Shown piece by piece: positions 40,596 to 48,396 of a stretch of 48,981 nt of DNA. Position numbers and translations under genes: made by a program. Source of the stretch: a virus. The stretch lies in the IMG/VR virus record IMGVR_UViG_3300045971_000856, positions 1-48,981 of that record; one strand, given 5' to 3'. The notes below the pieces were generated by a model that saw nothing but the letters and a program-made list of their open reading frames with translations, was not told the DNA's origin and ran no database searches. Within the stretch, counting starts at the first letter, position 1; each line of letters begins with the position of its first letter.

Positions 40596-40734
40596 TTATA
40601 ATTGCTATAAACATGACTACTAAAGCCGATATAAATCCTAGTGCGAACCATAGTATTCGAGCCACTCGAATGTCTTCTTTGCATTGAGGGTCTTGTGGTT
40701 CTGAAATTTTGAAATTGAATAAATGTTTTGTCAT
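40588..40734 (-). CDS. Small membrane protein (second of a related pair)
   Basis: 48 residues, starting MTKHLFNFKISEPQDPQCKE and ending in a hydrophobic helix ARILWFALGFISALVVMFIA. The stop region overlaps the start of the next gene by 8 bp. Shares RxARxLWFALGFxS with that gene product. Small membrane proteins of early phage regions may act in exclusion of other phages; unproven here. Confidence 0.65.
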   Translation of the reverse strand: MTKHLFNFKISEPQDPQCKEDIRVARILWFALGFISALVVMFIAIINE

Positions 40735-40753
40735 GGTGTTATTATTTAAGTGA

Positions 40754-41017
40754 TTAAAATGGGGTTTCTTGCCCCTCGATTAGTATTACTTTTTCATTGC
40801 AACGGATCATAAATTGATATAGTCTTTTCTTGGTAACCCATTGCGAATTGATTCGGTATGCTTTGCGGTCTTTATTGTATGTGAGTTTTTTAAGTGGACA
40901 TGTACGCTTTTTTTTGGAGTGACTCAACTGCCAAAGTTCTTTCTTTTCATTGCAAACAATGTTTTCATATTTAGAAAACCGTGCTTTTATTATGATTGAT
41001 AACTCATTGACATACAT
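40754..41017 (-). CDS. Small basic unknown protein
   Basis: 87 residues, very basic in the middle (HSKKKRTCPLKKLTYNKDRK). No membrane segment. Two cysteines lie 13 residues or more apart and do not form an obvious zinc site. No family recognised. Confidence 0.55.
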   Translation of the reverse strand: MYVNELSIIIKARFSKYENIVCNEKKELWQLSHSKKKRTCPLKKLTYNKDRKAYRINSQWVTKKRLYQFMIRCNEKVILIEGQETPF

Positions 41018-41155
41018 GGTTTAGAACAGTTTAGTGACACATATTGAATAGTTATAGGCTATTAATAAACCCGATTCCGTAAATCAGGAGGTCTATTGCA
41101 AATAATTGCGCTAAGACTGAGCAAGTGAAATACAATTTTTGCAATCACAGATTTT

Positions 41156-41344
41156 TTAATCTTGAAGGCTTATCAATTCTTTTTTACAAGAAAAACAAGT
41201 CCAAGTATTAAAAGTTCTTCGTTTACCCTCCTTCATAGGTGTAGAAACAAAAGCAATAGGCTTATAACTTGTATCACCACAGTTAGGACATTCTTTTAAA
41301 TTTTTTACGTTATCTCCGATATCATAGCCTTCAAACTTTTCCAT
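41156..41344 (-). CDS. Small zinc-ribbon protein
   Basis: 62 residues from the ATG at 41344, which lies 1 bp before the preceding stop codon (a longer frame to 41380 is less likely). Two CxxC pairs (CPNCGD and CFSCKK) about 32 residues apart form a probable zinc ribbon. Nucleic-acid or protein binding is usual for such small phage proteins. Confidence 0.65.
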   Translation of the reverse strand: MEKFEGYDIGDNVKNLKECPNCGDTSYKPIAFVSTPMKEGKRRTFNTWTCFSCKKELISLQD

Positions 41345-41345
41345 A

Positions 41346-41537
41346 TTATATTTTTTTAGGTTCAACAACGCCAAAAACACTGTTCTTTTCTATCGGTATT
41401 GCATTAGGATAGTACCTTCTGTCTACAATTTCTCCGTTAGGCAATACTCCAGCAAAACCTGATGCATTTAATAATTCAATCCATAAAGCATCGTAGGCTT
41501 TTTTTTCTTTTAACAACTCATAAGTTTCTTTTTTCAT
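41346..41537 (-). CDS. Small unknown early protein
   Basis: 63 residues, starting MKKETYELLKEKKAYDALWI, with GFAGVLPNGEIVDRRYYPN. No family recognised. It begins after an attC-like spacer and directly precedes the zinc-ribbon gene. Confidence 0.55.
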   Translation of the reverse strand: MKKETYELLKEKKAYDALWIELLNASGFAGVLPNGEIVDRRYYPNAIPIEKNSVFGVVEPKKI

Positions 41538-41559
41538 AATTCGTGTAATTTTAACAGCC

Positions 41560-41690
41560 TATAACAGCTACTACAAGCCATTTTGGCATAGTGATTTAAT
41601 TAATAATTAGTTTGTATTTGCAAGGATTTGGCTTGCCCGATACATTGTTTTTTATAGCCCCAAACGGCGTGTAGTACCAGAACGTTAGGG
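41560..41690. repeat. attC-like imperfect inverted repeat (spacer A)
   Basis: GCTACTACAAGCC (41567-41579) and GGCGTGTAGTACC (41666-41678) pair imperfectly. A second small AGCCA/TGGC hairpin lies inside. The outer ends read TATAAC and GTTAGGG, similar to the R'' and R' boxes of integron attC sites. It lies between two leftward genes; the stop codon of the YopX-like gene follows 8 bases after GTTAGGG. Confidence 0.4.
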
Positions 41691-41698
41691 ATAACCGC

Positions 41699-42121
41699 CT
41701 ATTGGATTAGATTATAATTCTCATAAATATTTCCTATTATTTCGCTCTCTAAATAAAAGGCTGAAAACTCATAATCTACAGCTTCACTTCCGTGACTTTT
41801 AATAGCATATCCATTATTATCAAAAACCATAAATCCAATTCCTGACGGTGTTTTTAAAATATCACCTTCATAAATATCATTTCCTTTTTTATCTTTTAAA
41901 TTTGTAAATTGCATTAATGGAAATTTCTCTGGTTGCAATTCAAAAAAATGATATAAATTAATGTATGATGCAGAATACAACATAGATTTATTATTATAAA
42001 AACTTCTGAATTTTATTTTAGGAACTATAACATTATTCTCTATTAATTTTTCTTTAAATTCTTCTTTAGATAAATTATGCTCTTTAGATTCCTTCCAAAT
42101 TTGGTGTGCTGATTTTTTCAT
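41699..42121 (-). CDS. YopX-like family phage protein
   Basis: 140 residues. The C-terminal half has the YopX signature: LMQFTNLKDKKGNDIYEGDI, with a later ESEIIGNIYEN. YopX proteins are common in phages and plasmids of Gram-positives and Bacteroidetes and have no established function. The gene is bracketed by a perfect inverted decamer GTTAGGGATA (41684-41693, 42155-42164), unlike its neighbours, and may have arrived as a cassette. Confidence 0.75.
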   Translation of the reverse strand: MKKSAHQIWKESKEHNLSKEEFKEKLIENNVIVPKIKFRSFYNNKSMLYSASYINLYHFFELQPEKFPLMQFTNLKDKKGNDIYEGDILKTPSGIGFMVFDNNGYAIKSHGSEAVDYEFSAFYLESEIIGNIYENYNLIQ

Positions 42122-42157
42122 TTTTCATTTTTATTTGATTAGTAATTCGTGGTATAT

Positions 42158-42247
42158 CCCTAACATACGCTTGTAGCTATATGCAGAAACTCCCTGCTAT
42201 TATTCATATTTTGTGGTGGCATACAGCTACAAGCTACACCGTTAGTA
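42158..42247. repeat. attC-like inverted repeat (spacer B)
   Basis: GCTTGTAGCTATATGC (42169-42184) and GCATACAGCTACAAGC (42219-42234) are complementary at 15 of 16 positions. The outer boxes are CCCTAAC (42158-42164) and GTTAGTA (42241-42247). Together with spacer A it flanks the YopX-like gene. The layout resembles an integron attC site, although no integron integrase is present. Confidence 0.45.
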
Positions 42248-42248
42248 A

Positions 42249-42280
42249 ATCGGAATTACTGGAATTCCAGTAATTCCGAT
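42249..42280. repeat. Perfect 32-bp palindrome
   Basis: Sixteen bases (42249-42264, beginning ATCGGAATTACTGG) are followed without a gap by their exact reverse complement (42265-42280). It begins 2 bp beyond spacer B and lies 12 bp after the Tad2-like stop codon. No T-run follows, so it is not a standard terminator. Confidence 0.75.
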
Positions 42281-42292
42281 AAATTCCAGTGA

Positions 42293-42559
42293 TTAAAATT
42301 TCATTAATTGTTCATTCAATGAATTTCGCATTGCCATTTTTTGCATGGGTTCATCAAGCATGTAAGTGAGTTCCCAATCATAGGCTTGTAAATCTGCATT
42401 GGTTGGTACATAAGGATATCGAATTCCGGTACCGATACAATAGTGATACAATCTCTTATTGTATATCATTATTACCGTGTCGTTTTTTACGACTTCTCGT
42501 TTTGCTGTCCCCTCATTTTGGAGGTGTAAGAGCACTAAAGAAAAATTACAATTTTTCAT
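42293..42559 (-). CDS. Tad2-like (DUF2829) protein, anti-Thoeris candidate
   Basis: 88 residues from the ATG at 42559 (longer frame to 42598 less likely). The N-terminal FSLVLLHLQNEGTAKRE and C-terminal YPYVPTNADLQAYDWELTYM agree with DUF2829, whose ending is (S/T)..DL.A.DWE. Some DUF2829 proteins (Tad2) bind and sequester the signalling molecule of Thoeris defence. Placed in the early operon, it could protect the phage at entry. Similarity is by pattern only, and other functions are possible. Confidence 0.6.
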   Translation of the reverse strand: MKNCNFSLVLLHLQNEGTAKREVVKNDTVIMIYNKRLYHYCIGTGIRYPYVPTNADLQAYDWELTYMLDEPMQKMAMRNSLNEQLMKF

Positions 42560-42609
42560 TTTAAATTGATTTGATTTGCGATGTTTGTTCCCGAACATTG
42601 CTTACGGGT

Positions 42610-43101
42610 TTAAGCTGCTTTTTTATTCTCTTTTTTTCTGAAATGCTGTCTCTCATTCGGAATGAAAATTTGCTTTTTTGAAACTAAATTTTCGATATAC
42701 AAACTCGTTGTACTATTGTCTGTGTAGAATGGTCCCGATAGTTTTTGGCTAGCGTAGGTATAATATAGTACGTCCATACGAATGTGTTTTGAATTGTACT
42801 TTAGATCATCTACAGAAGCTTCACGCAACACTAAGTCGAAAATGAAATCGTTGGTAACTACGTTTGGAACGGGAGTGATAACCCCGCATAATCCCCAACT
42901 CATTCGAGTAAACAATGTCATGAAGTTGGTACCTTCATGAAGACGGTATGGTCCTGATATTGCTTTTGTTTTTTCGTCGAGATAGAAAACTGTTACGTTC
43001 TCTTTGATGCCTTGTATGGCATGCATTTCGTTTACATTTCCTGTAAATAGATCGTGCTTATTGGCGGTTCTTAGTGCTGTGCGAACTTCTAGTAGTATCA
43101 T
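42610..43101 (-). CDS. Unknown early protein with internal repeat
   Basis: 163 residues. Two related segments occur, one with FYLDEKTKAISGPYRLHEGT and one with YYTYASQKLSGPFYTDNSTT, suggesting an internal duplication. Basic C-terminus (HFRKKENKKAA). No family recognised. It begins 4 bp after the preceding stop codon. Confidence 0.5.
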   Translation of the reverse strand: MILLEVRTALRTANKHDLFTGNVNEMHAIQGIKENVTVFYLDEKTKAISGPYRLHEGTNFMTLFTRMSWGLCGVITPVPNVVTNDFIFDLVLREASVDDLKYNSKHIRMDVLYYTYASQKLSGPFYTDNSTTSLYIENLVSKKQIFIPNERQHFRKKENKKAA

Positions 43102-43105
43102 GATT

Positions 43106-43279
43106 TTATACTTTAAGTTGTCTGAATCTTACAAGTGACTGCATTCTTGTGTATCGTTCCAGTTCTTGTGGTAAATCACCATCCTCGATGATTAACTGAA
43201 ACCCGAGGCATACTTTCTCTAACTCGACATAATCCTTGCATCGAGCGAATATTATTCTTATTTCATTGAAGGTGTACAT
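43106..43279 (-). CDS. Small unknown early protein
   Basis: 57 residues, starting MYTFNEIRIIFARCKDYVEL and ending LVRFRQLKV; helical and charged. It overlaps the upstream gene by 22 bp and lies 4 bp before the next start. Tight packing on both sides supports the frame. Function unknown. Confidence 0.65.
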   Translation of the reverse strand: MYTFNEIRIIFARCKDYVELEKVCLGFQLIIEDGDLPQELERYTRMQSLVRFRQLKV

Positions 43280-43485
43280 AAGTCAGAACCTTTTAAAATT
43301 ATCTCTTCTCCTGGTTGTAACACTATCTGTTTGCAGTCTGCCAAAACGATTATCAAACCGCCTCGATGATGTTCGGGTCCCGATTCAGGAACTGGAACAA
43401 TTTTGTTCACAGTCCTGAAATTTTGTTGTCTTGGCATCCACTTGAATTCGTCACCAGACTTTAGGTCTTTTGCTGTCGCTATCAT
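43258..43485 (-). CDS. Small beta-rich unknown early protein
   Basis: 75 residues from the ATG at 43485, whose last base overlaps the preceding stop codon. It reads MIATAKDLKSGDEFKWMP with several beta strands (GGLIIVLADCKQIVLQPGEE), possibly a small barrel. No family recognised. Embedded between the OB-fold gene and small early genes. Confidence 0.55.
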   Translation of the reverse strand: MIATAKDLKSGDEFKWMPRQQNFRTVNKIVPVPESGPEHHRGGLIIVLADCKQIVLQPGEEIILKGSDLCTPSMK

Positions 43486-43760
43486 TAGGCTAGTTTTTCG
43501 ATTTTCCAACCATCAATTTTATTCCAGACTGTGGCTTTATTATCCTTAATTACTTCGTTTCCTTTTAGGTTTACGTGAACTTTTACCTTTTGGCCAACTG
43601 CAAAACCATCAAGTAAAATCACTCTTCCCTGTGTAAACTGTATTGATAAAGTTTGTGAATGTTGTTCTTCGGTAACGACTACCAATTCTCTTACTTCGAA
43701 ACCATTGGTTCCAACTGTTTTTGTTTCTTCGATTCTTTTGATTACTGCTAATACTTCCAT
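43485..43760 (-). CDS. DUF3127-like OB-fold protein (ssDNA-binding candidate)
   Basis: 91 residues. The order VIKRIEETKTVGTNGFEVRE, LVVVTEEQ, then LSIQFTQGRVILLDGFAVGQ, VKVHVNLKGNE and WNKIDGWKI follows DUF3127, an OB-fold family typical of Bacteroidetes and likely to bind single-stranded DNA. Placement beside the primase-helicase and a small ATPase agrees with a role in phage replication. Confidence 0.75.
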   Translation of the reverse strand: MEVLAVIKRIEETKTVGTNGFEVRELVVVTEEQHSQTLSIQFTQGRVILLDGFAVGQKVKVHVNLKGNEVIKDNKATVWNKIDGWKIEKLA

Positions 43761-43773
43761 TTTTATATTTATT

Positions 43774-44184
43774 TTAAATTGATTCTATTAATTTTCCTAA
43801 ATCTTCTTTTTTACATTCAATAACCTCTAATCTTCTTCGTGTAGAAGGATTTAGTTCATCAATCTGTGTTTTTGTAATCCCTTCGGAATAAGTAATTATA
43901 ATTTTAGGATTAATTCCAAAAGGCCTTTTATACCTTTTATTCACTTGAACTCCAGTTGTTAATGAACTAATAAAATCAACAGATAATAGTTCGCATACTT
44001 CATCTATAATTATGCACTTTGTATTTGTTGAGCAATTCTGAAAAAGGAAATTTTGTTTATAAAACTTTGGCATTTTACCATCAATCCATGTTACTTCTTC
44101 TTCTTTATAATTTTTAGCCAGTAGCCTAGCTGTTAAAGTTTTTCCTGACTGATTTTTTCCAATAATTATTGTTGCTGATTTCAT
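43774..44184 (-). CDS. Small P-loop ATPase of the replication module
   Basis: 136 residues. Walker A GKNQSGKT (9-16) and Walker B CIIIDEV (about 57-63) are clear. The small size resembles minimal AAA+/DnaC-like loaders or viral packaging-type ATPases. Between the OB-fold gene and the primase-helicase, a helicase loader or accessory ATPase role is likely. Confidence 0.7.
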   Translation of the reverse strand: MKSATIIIGKNQSGKTLTARLLAKNYKEEEVTWIDGKMPKFYKQNFLFQNCSTNTKCIIIDEVCELLSVDFISSLTTGVQVNKRYKRPFGINPKIIITYSEGITKTQIDELNPSTRRRLEVIECKKEDLGKLIESI

Positions 44185-44209
44185 GGCTTTTAGTTTATTA
44201 AGTGATTAA

Positions 44210-47101
44210 TTATTTTTCGTTAAATAGGTCTTCTTCGCTTTTGTATTCTGTAACATTATCCGAGTTGGTAAAAGCCTTTGGCATTTCGATTGTTCTGATG
44301 TAAATGGATTCTTGTGTTTTTCCTCCAATATTTTGAACGATACGGTCTTTACCGTTCTGCAAATCTTTTGGATTGAAAATGTATCCGTTTAATTTGCAAT
44401 AGGCTTTAATTGCTTTTTTGAATTTATGAACTGTCCATTTTCCTAATTTGGTAGCTTTTATAAAATCTTCGAAAGCCATTTCTTTGGCAAAATAATTGTC
44501 CAAATACCTTGGAGTTTCGGCAAAAGTGGTTTCGTTTACATCCATTGTCGAAAAGAAAGCATCTGCCCATCCCATAAATGCATCTCCCATTTCGGCTTGT
44601 AAACTTCGTTTGGTTACATTGTCCATTGGTGGATTTACTTTGTCGGGATGCGCCAAAAAGAATTGTACACACTGTGCACAAAAATTATAGTAGGCGTTCC
44701 ATTCGGCCTCCGTAAAGTCCTTGAATAAATTTCGACCTCCAAAATCATCAGATACCTGGCGAACTTGCTTGTATTCGTCATCTTTATTAAAGTGATAATA
44801 GTCTGAGAATACTACATACAATAAACGTCTGGCTGTTGATGGGTCGGCATCGCGTATGGTAAAGTTGGATGATATCACAAACTTGGGCGCTTTGCTAAAA
44901 GGTATCTCATACGGTTGTGCGTTCTTTGGGTTTACCTTTAATGAGCCTGTAATCTCCGAGAAGAAGAAATCAAATTTCAAATACTGCGAGGCATCATCGA
45001 TCATGATATAGTCTGTATCCTCGGTAACACCGTGGTAAATGAAATCGTTTTGCGTAAGCTTTTCGTCTCTTCCTTTTAGGTAGAATCTGCGTTTCAAAAC
45101 ATTATTCAAATACCCATAACACAATGACTTTCCGGAACCCCCGTGAGATTCTCCGCTTTCTGAAATCTTATTGTCCATCGCGAATACACACCACGCTTTT
45201 GACTCGTCTTTGTATTTGTGAAGCAAATACCCAATCGAATACATTTTGTTGATTAGGTGAAGCTTTTGCTCGTGTTTTTCGTCTTCACTTAAATTGTCTC
45301 CAGCGATATTGAATTGATTGGCTTTGAAATATTCGTCAGCTTCTTTCTCTGGTTTTCCTTCGTAATGCTCCTCCAATTCTTTGCGCCAATGAACACGTGA
45401 AGTATTAATCAGATAGTTGAGGAAAGGATTGTCTTTTTTTATTATTTCGATATCCAAATCACCTGTAGCATCTGTTGTTACTTTGAAATGAGCTTCTTCT
45501 TTTTTGATGTTGAAATCGATGATCTTATCCTCCCAAATGAACTTGTCTACTTCGCCCTGTTTAAACTCTACTATTTCGGTAGGTGTAATTTTCAATACTT
45601 TTTTTGGAAAGAAAAGATATTGCGTATGCTTGTCTGAATCGGTAAAGTCTATGTCTAACTTAGGTAGTTTTGACATGGAGCGTTCTCCCAATTGATTGCT
45701 TTTGTAGATGTAATCGCGTAAGTCTGGTGACATTTGGCGCTCTTCCAAAAAAGCATGAACATAGTTCTCAATCTCGTAAGGATGCAGCACTTTAACAATA
45801 CTTCCTTCTTTACGGATATAAAGGAAACCTTCCTTTAGATTCTCGCTTTCGTACCTCCCAAATCCCATGTGAGAAAGAAAATGATACAATCTGGTATTTG
45901 ATAGGTTGTAGTTTGTTTTACCTCCTTTAAACCATTCTGTCCAGAACTGTAGGGGTAAGGAGTTTAAAACCAATTTATCAAATCCGTTATTGAAAGCGTT
46001 TACACTTTCGGCACGGTAAAACTTCTCTACATAATCCTTGAAATCTTTGCAAGGATTTCCGCGTTTATCCTTGTAGGCTTTTAGTTTTTCGGGCAACCAA
46101 AACAATCTGATATCAAGAAATTTTAAACCCATTGCAATAGCTTGTTTTACCCCTGTGGCGTCAAGGTCTGCCACATAGTAGATATCTTTTGCCCAAACTT
46201 TTAGTTGCTTGTATTCTGCCCAATCCAAATGCTCACTTTCAGAGTTGAACCAAATTGGAAACTTACCAAAACTTCTGAGGTTAATACCGTCAGAACCACC
46301 GCTAATAATAAATACAGCATCCAATTTGTAGTCTTTCTTTTTGATAGTGATCTTTTCTTCATCATCGTTATTATCTGAATCATCACTCACTGAATAATTA
46401 TACTCTTCTTCAAATTTTTCTTTTAGCCTGTTGTATTCTTTTTCAATTAAATCCAACCCGAAAACGTGACGGTTTGGCTTTTCACCCGCATAACGGAAAC
46501 GGTATTGTTTATCAAATGAATTGGCTTGGTAAATCTTTTGCCATGTGCCAAAGTCAAAAACAAGAATAGGGTAGTCCTCTGTAGCTGTTGTAACAATAGT
46601 TTCGTTTGTTTTACAATAGGCATAGGATTTGCAAGAACGTAGCTTAAAATCATTGCAATGTTGTTCATTCACACGAGGACCAAGAAGAGCCAATTCTTTT
46701 TCGGATATTGAATCATTGTAAACAAAATGATAGGTTCCTGCCACTTCATCAGGATTAAGTGGGCGTTTCTCAATTACTGGTTTATAGACTTGCAATTCTG
46801 CTCCTTTGATATTGAAACGAGCACCAAGCAAAGCACAAGCTTCTCCGTATGAAATTCCCTCTTCGAGTTGGCAAACCATAATCCCATTTCTTGGAACTTG
46901 ATCACCACCAAAATCAGTAACCACCCAAACACCGTTTTGAAGTTGCTTCAAAGAAGCCGATGCTGTTTTCTCGGAATCCCTAACCTTAAACTGTCTGGCG
47001 GTTTTAGTAATTACATTATGAGCATTTGGATAGTAGGAAGTGATAATCTCTAGACCGCCATTGGTAGCGTCAAATATGTCAGTGTCTTTTACGTAACTCA
47101 T
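44210..47101 (-). CDS. Primase-helicase (TOPRIM-like plus D5/SF3-like ATPase)
   Basis: 963 residues. The N-terminal 95 residues look like a CHC2-type primase zinc domain without the cysteines. A TOPRIM-like region follows: FIISGGSDGINL (about 265-275) and ADLDATG (D312, D314), but the usual glutamate of the first motif is replaced by Ser. The helicase domain has Walker A GESHGGSGKS (650-659), Walker B IMIDDASQ (D702-D703) and an STARRLL arginine-finger region. It should prime and unwind phage DNA. The longest early gene and centre of the replication module. Confidence 0.82.
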   Translation of the reverse strand: MSYVKDTDIFDATNGGLEIITSYYPNAHNVITKTARQFKVRDSEKTASASLKQLQNGVWVVTDFGGDQVPRNGIMVCQLEEGISYGEACALLGARFNIKGAELQVYKPVIEKRPLNPDEVAGTYHFVYNDSISEKELALLGPRVNEQHCNDFKLRSCKSYAYCKTNETIVTTATEDYPILVFDFGTWQKIYQANSFDKQYRFRYAGEKPNRHVFGLDLIEKEYNRLKEKFEEEYNYSVSDDSDNNDDEEKITIKKKDYKLDAVFIISGGSDGINLRSFGKFPIWFNSESEHLDWAEYKQLKVWAKDIYYVADLDATGVKQAIAMGLKFLDIRLFWLPEKLKAYKDKRGNPCKDFKDYVEKFYRAESVNAFNNGFDKLVLNSLPLQFWTEWFKGGKTNYNLSNTRLYHFLSHMGFGRYESENLKEGFLYIRKEGSIVKVLHPYEIENYVHAFLEERQMSPDLRDYIYKSNQLGERSMSKLPKLDIDFTDSDKHTQYLFFPKKVLKITPTEIVEFKQGEVDKFIWEDKIIDFNIKKEEAHFKVTTDATGDLDIEIIKKDNPFLNYLINTSRVHWRKELEEHYEGKPEKEADEYFKANQFNIAGDNLSEDEKHEQKLHLINKMYSIGYLLHKYKDESKAWCVFAMDNKISESGESHGGSGKSLCYGYLNNVLKRRFYLKGRDEKLTQNDFIYHGVTEDTDYIMIDDASQYLKFDFFFSEITGSLKVNPKNAQPYEIPFSKAPKFVISSNFTIRDADPSTARRLLYVVFSDYYHFNKDDEYKQVRQVSDDFGGRNLFKDFTEAEWNAYYNFCAQCVQFFLAHPDKVNPPMDNVTKRSLQAEMGDAFMGWADAFFSTMDVNETTFAETPRYLDNYFAKEMAFEDFIKATKLGKWTVHKFKKAIKAYCKLNGYIFNPKDLQNGKDRIVQNIGGKTQESIYIRTIEMPKAFTNSDNVTEYKSEEDLFNEK

Positions 47102-47104
47102 GGT

Positions 47105-47431
47105 TTAGGCCTCCTGTTGATTTGGGGTTAGTATTTGTGCATCGATAACATTCATGTTAAGGATTCTTTTTTCATTAGTAGCTTCCATTTTTGCCACACA
47201 TTCTCTGAATTTTGACGCACCTTCAGCAATCTGGATTAAATTAATTTCATATTTATGGATAGATTTTGAAAGTTTAGAGAATGATAATTGATATTTCAAT
47301 ATTTCTAACTCTATACGGTATGGATATACTTTTGAATCTATTTCTTTCTCGGTGTAAAATCCTGATTTCTCAATACTATCAATTTGCTCCTGGAGTAAAT
47401 CTATTTTTGATTTTAGTAGATCGTCTGACAT
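47105..47431 (-). CDS. Coiled-coil early protein
   Basis: 108 residues, mostly helical heptads (SDDLLKSKIDLLQEQIDSIE and EILKYQLSFSKLSKSIHKYE). No membrane segment. Three bases separate it from the primase-helicase. It could be a replication accessory factor; unknown. Confidence 0.55.
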   Translation of the reverse strand: MSDDLLKSKIDLLQEQIDSIEKSGFYTEKEIDSKVYPYRIELEILKYQLSFSKLSKSIHKYEINLIQIAEGASKFRECVAKMEATNEKRILNMNVIDAQILTPNQQEA

Positions 47432-47457
47432 ATAGTTGTATTTTTTGGTTTAGTAAT

Positions 47458-47482
47458 AAAAACCACCCACTAGGAGTGGTTT
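47458..47482 (-). terminator. Weak terminator or attenuator in the early operon
   Basis: AAACCAC (47460-47466) and GTGGTTT (47476-47482) form a 7-bp stem; A residues at 47458-47462 give only a short T-run. A second small GTGTG/CACAC hairpin follows upstream (47484-47501). It lies between the regulator gene and the replication genes and may set their ratio. Confidence 0.45.
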
Positions 47483-47527
47483 CGTGTGTAAGTGCACACA
47501 CAGGATTTGTAAGAACGTGACCCAGTT

Positions 47528-48106
47528 TTACAACTGAATAAGGTTCAAGAAAAAGGAAATCATCACTCCTTCTTGTTTGGTCTGAATGCCAAGATTTGAC
47601 CATAGTATTTTTTTGAGTTTGTGGAAAGAGCCAAGCGGTAGGTTTAATTCTTCGGCAATAACATCATTGGTTTTGTTGGTGGCAGTAAGCTGTAGCAGCT
47701 TTACTTCTTGTGGCTGCAGTCTCTTGCCATTGTAGGATGGTAGTTTACAAAGGATTCCTTCGCTCTGGCATGAGCCTCTTTTTGGACATTCCCAATATTC
47801 ACCTTCTTGTAGTTGTCCATCTTTGATGTCACCTTGATAATCTAATCCTCCTAATCGGCAACGGGCAAATTGTTCGGTTCTCTTGATCTTGGATGTTGGG
47901 TGCATGTCCAATAAATGGATTTTAACCAAAGGATCTTTCTCTATTTCTTCATCCAGTAATTGGATAACTGAAAATGAAACTTCGCTAAAGGGTAAAACTT
48001 TACAGTTTTGTATAACTTTTGTTTCTTCACCGTCTGCAAAAAATTCTATTGAAGAATCTGCAAGACCAGGATAAAGTCTGTTGATTGCGGGAGTTGTTGG
48101 TGTCAT
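47528..48106 (-). CDS. Phage regulator with Cys cluster and LuxR-like HTH
   Basis: 192 residues. A cysteine cluster (ARCRLGGL, then YWECPKRGSCQSEGILCKLP, about 93-125) may bind zinc. The C-terminal 65 residues (LQPQEVKLLQLTATNKTNDV, IAEELNLPLGSFHKLKKILW, NLGIQTK) follow the LuxR/GerE four-helix HTH. Second gene of the early operon. It is a good candidate for the activator that recognises TGTCACA at late promoters, but that link is untested. Confidence 0.7.
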   Translation of the reverse strand: MTPTTPAINRLYPGLADSSIEFFADGEETKVIQNCKVLPFSEVSFSVIQLLDEEIEKDPLVKIHLLDMHPTSKIKRTEQFARCRLGGLDYQGDIKDGQLQEGEYWECPKRGSCQSEGILCKLPSYNGKRLQPQEVKLLQLTATNKTNDVIAEELNLPLGSFHKLKKILWSNLGIQTKQEGVMISFFLNLIQL

Positions 48107-48119
48107 GGATTTTAATTCT

Positions 48120-48383
48120 TTAAGTGGTTAATCTTTCTAATTCATCTATTAACTTCTTGTTATCCAATGCTACTTCGACCAAAGCATTGATAACATCAAT
48201 TCGTTTAGATAATTTTTTCTTGGCATTTCTGATGATACCCTTGCTTACGTCGGTATCCTGTGGAAGTTTAGCTAAAACGGAATCTACATAATTGACAGGC
48301 AAATACTTGTCAATTATTATATACGCTTTCTCGATGTGTAACTGCACATTACCAGCTTTGTTATTTATTGTTATATTTGTCAT
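48120..48383 (-). CDS. First gene of the early operon, unknown regulator
   Basis: 87 residues. Beta-rich beginning (MTNITINNKAGNVQLHIEKA) and a basic helical end with NAKKKLSKRIDVINALVEVA. No family recognised; Cro-like or accessory function is suggested only by being transcribed first, opposite the repressor. Its start codon is 20 bp from the early -7 box. Confidence 0.55.
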   Translation of the reverse strand: MTNITINNKAGNVQLHIEKAYIIIDKYLPVNYVDSVLAKLPQDTDVSKGIIRNAKKKLSKRIDVINALVEVALDNKKLIDELERLTT

Positions 48384-48396
48384 CAGATAGTTATTT

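Noticed and set aside
41033-41039. AGTGACA upstream of the 40754-41017 gene as a sixth late element
   Set aside because: The first base differs and it lies only 16-22 bp from the start codon, with no room for the 21-bp spacer and -7 box. The gene is also in the early operon.
42158-42247. True integron attC site
   Set aside because: The boxes only partly match RYYYAAC/GTTRRRY and no integron integrase is present, so it is reported only as attC-like.
42440-42475. GATACAAT...ATTGTATATC inverted repeat as another repressor operator
   Set aside because: It lies inside the Tad2-like coding region, the spacing differs and the half-site is not TATAC.
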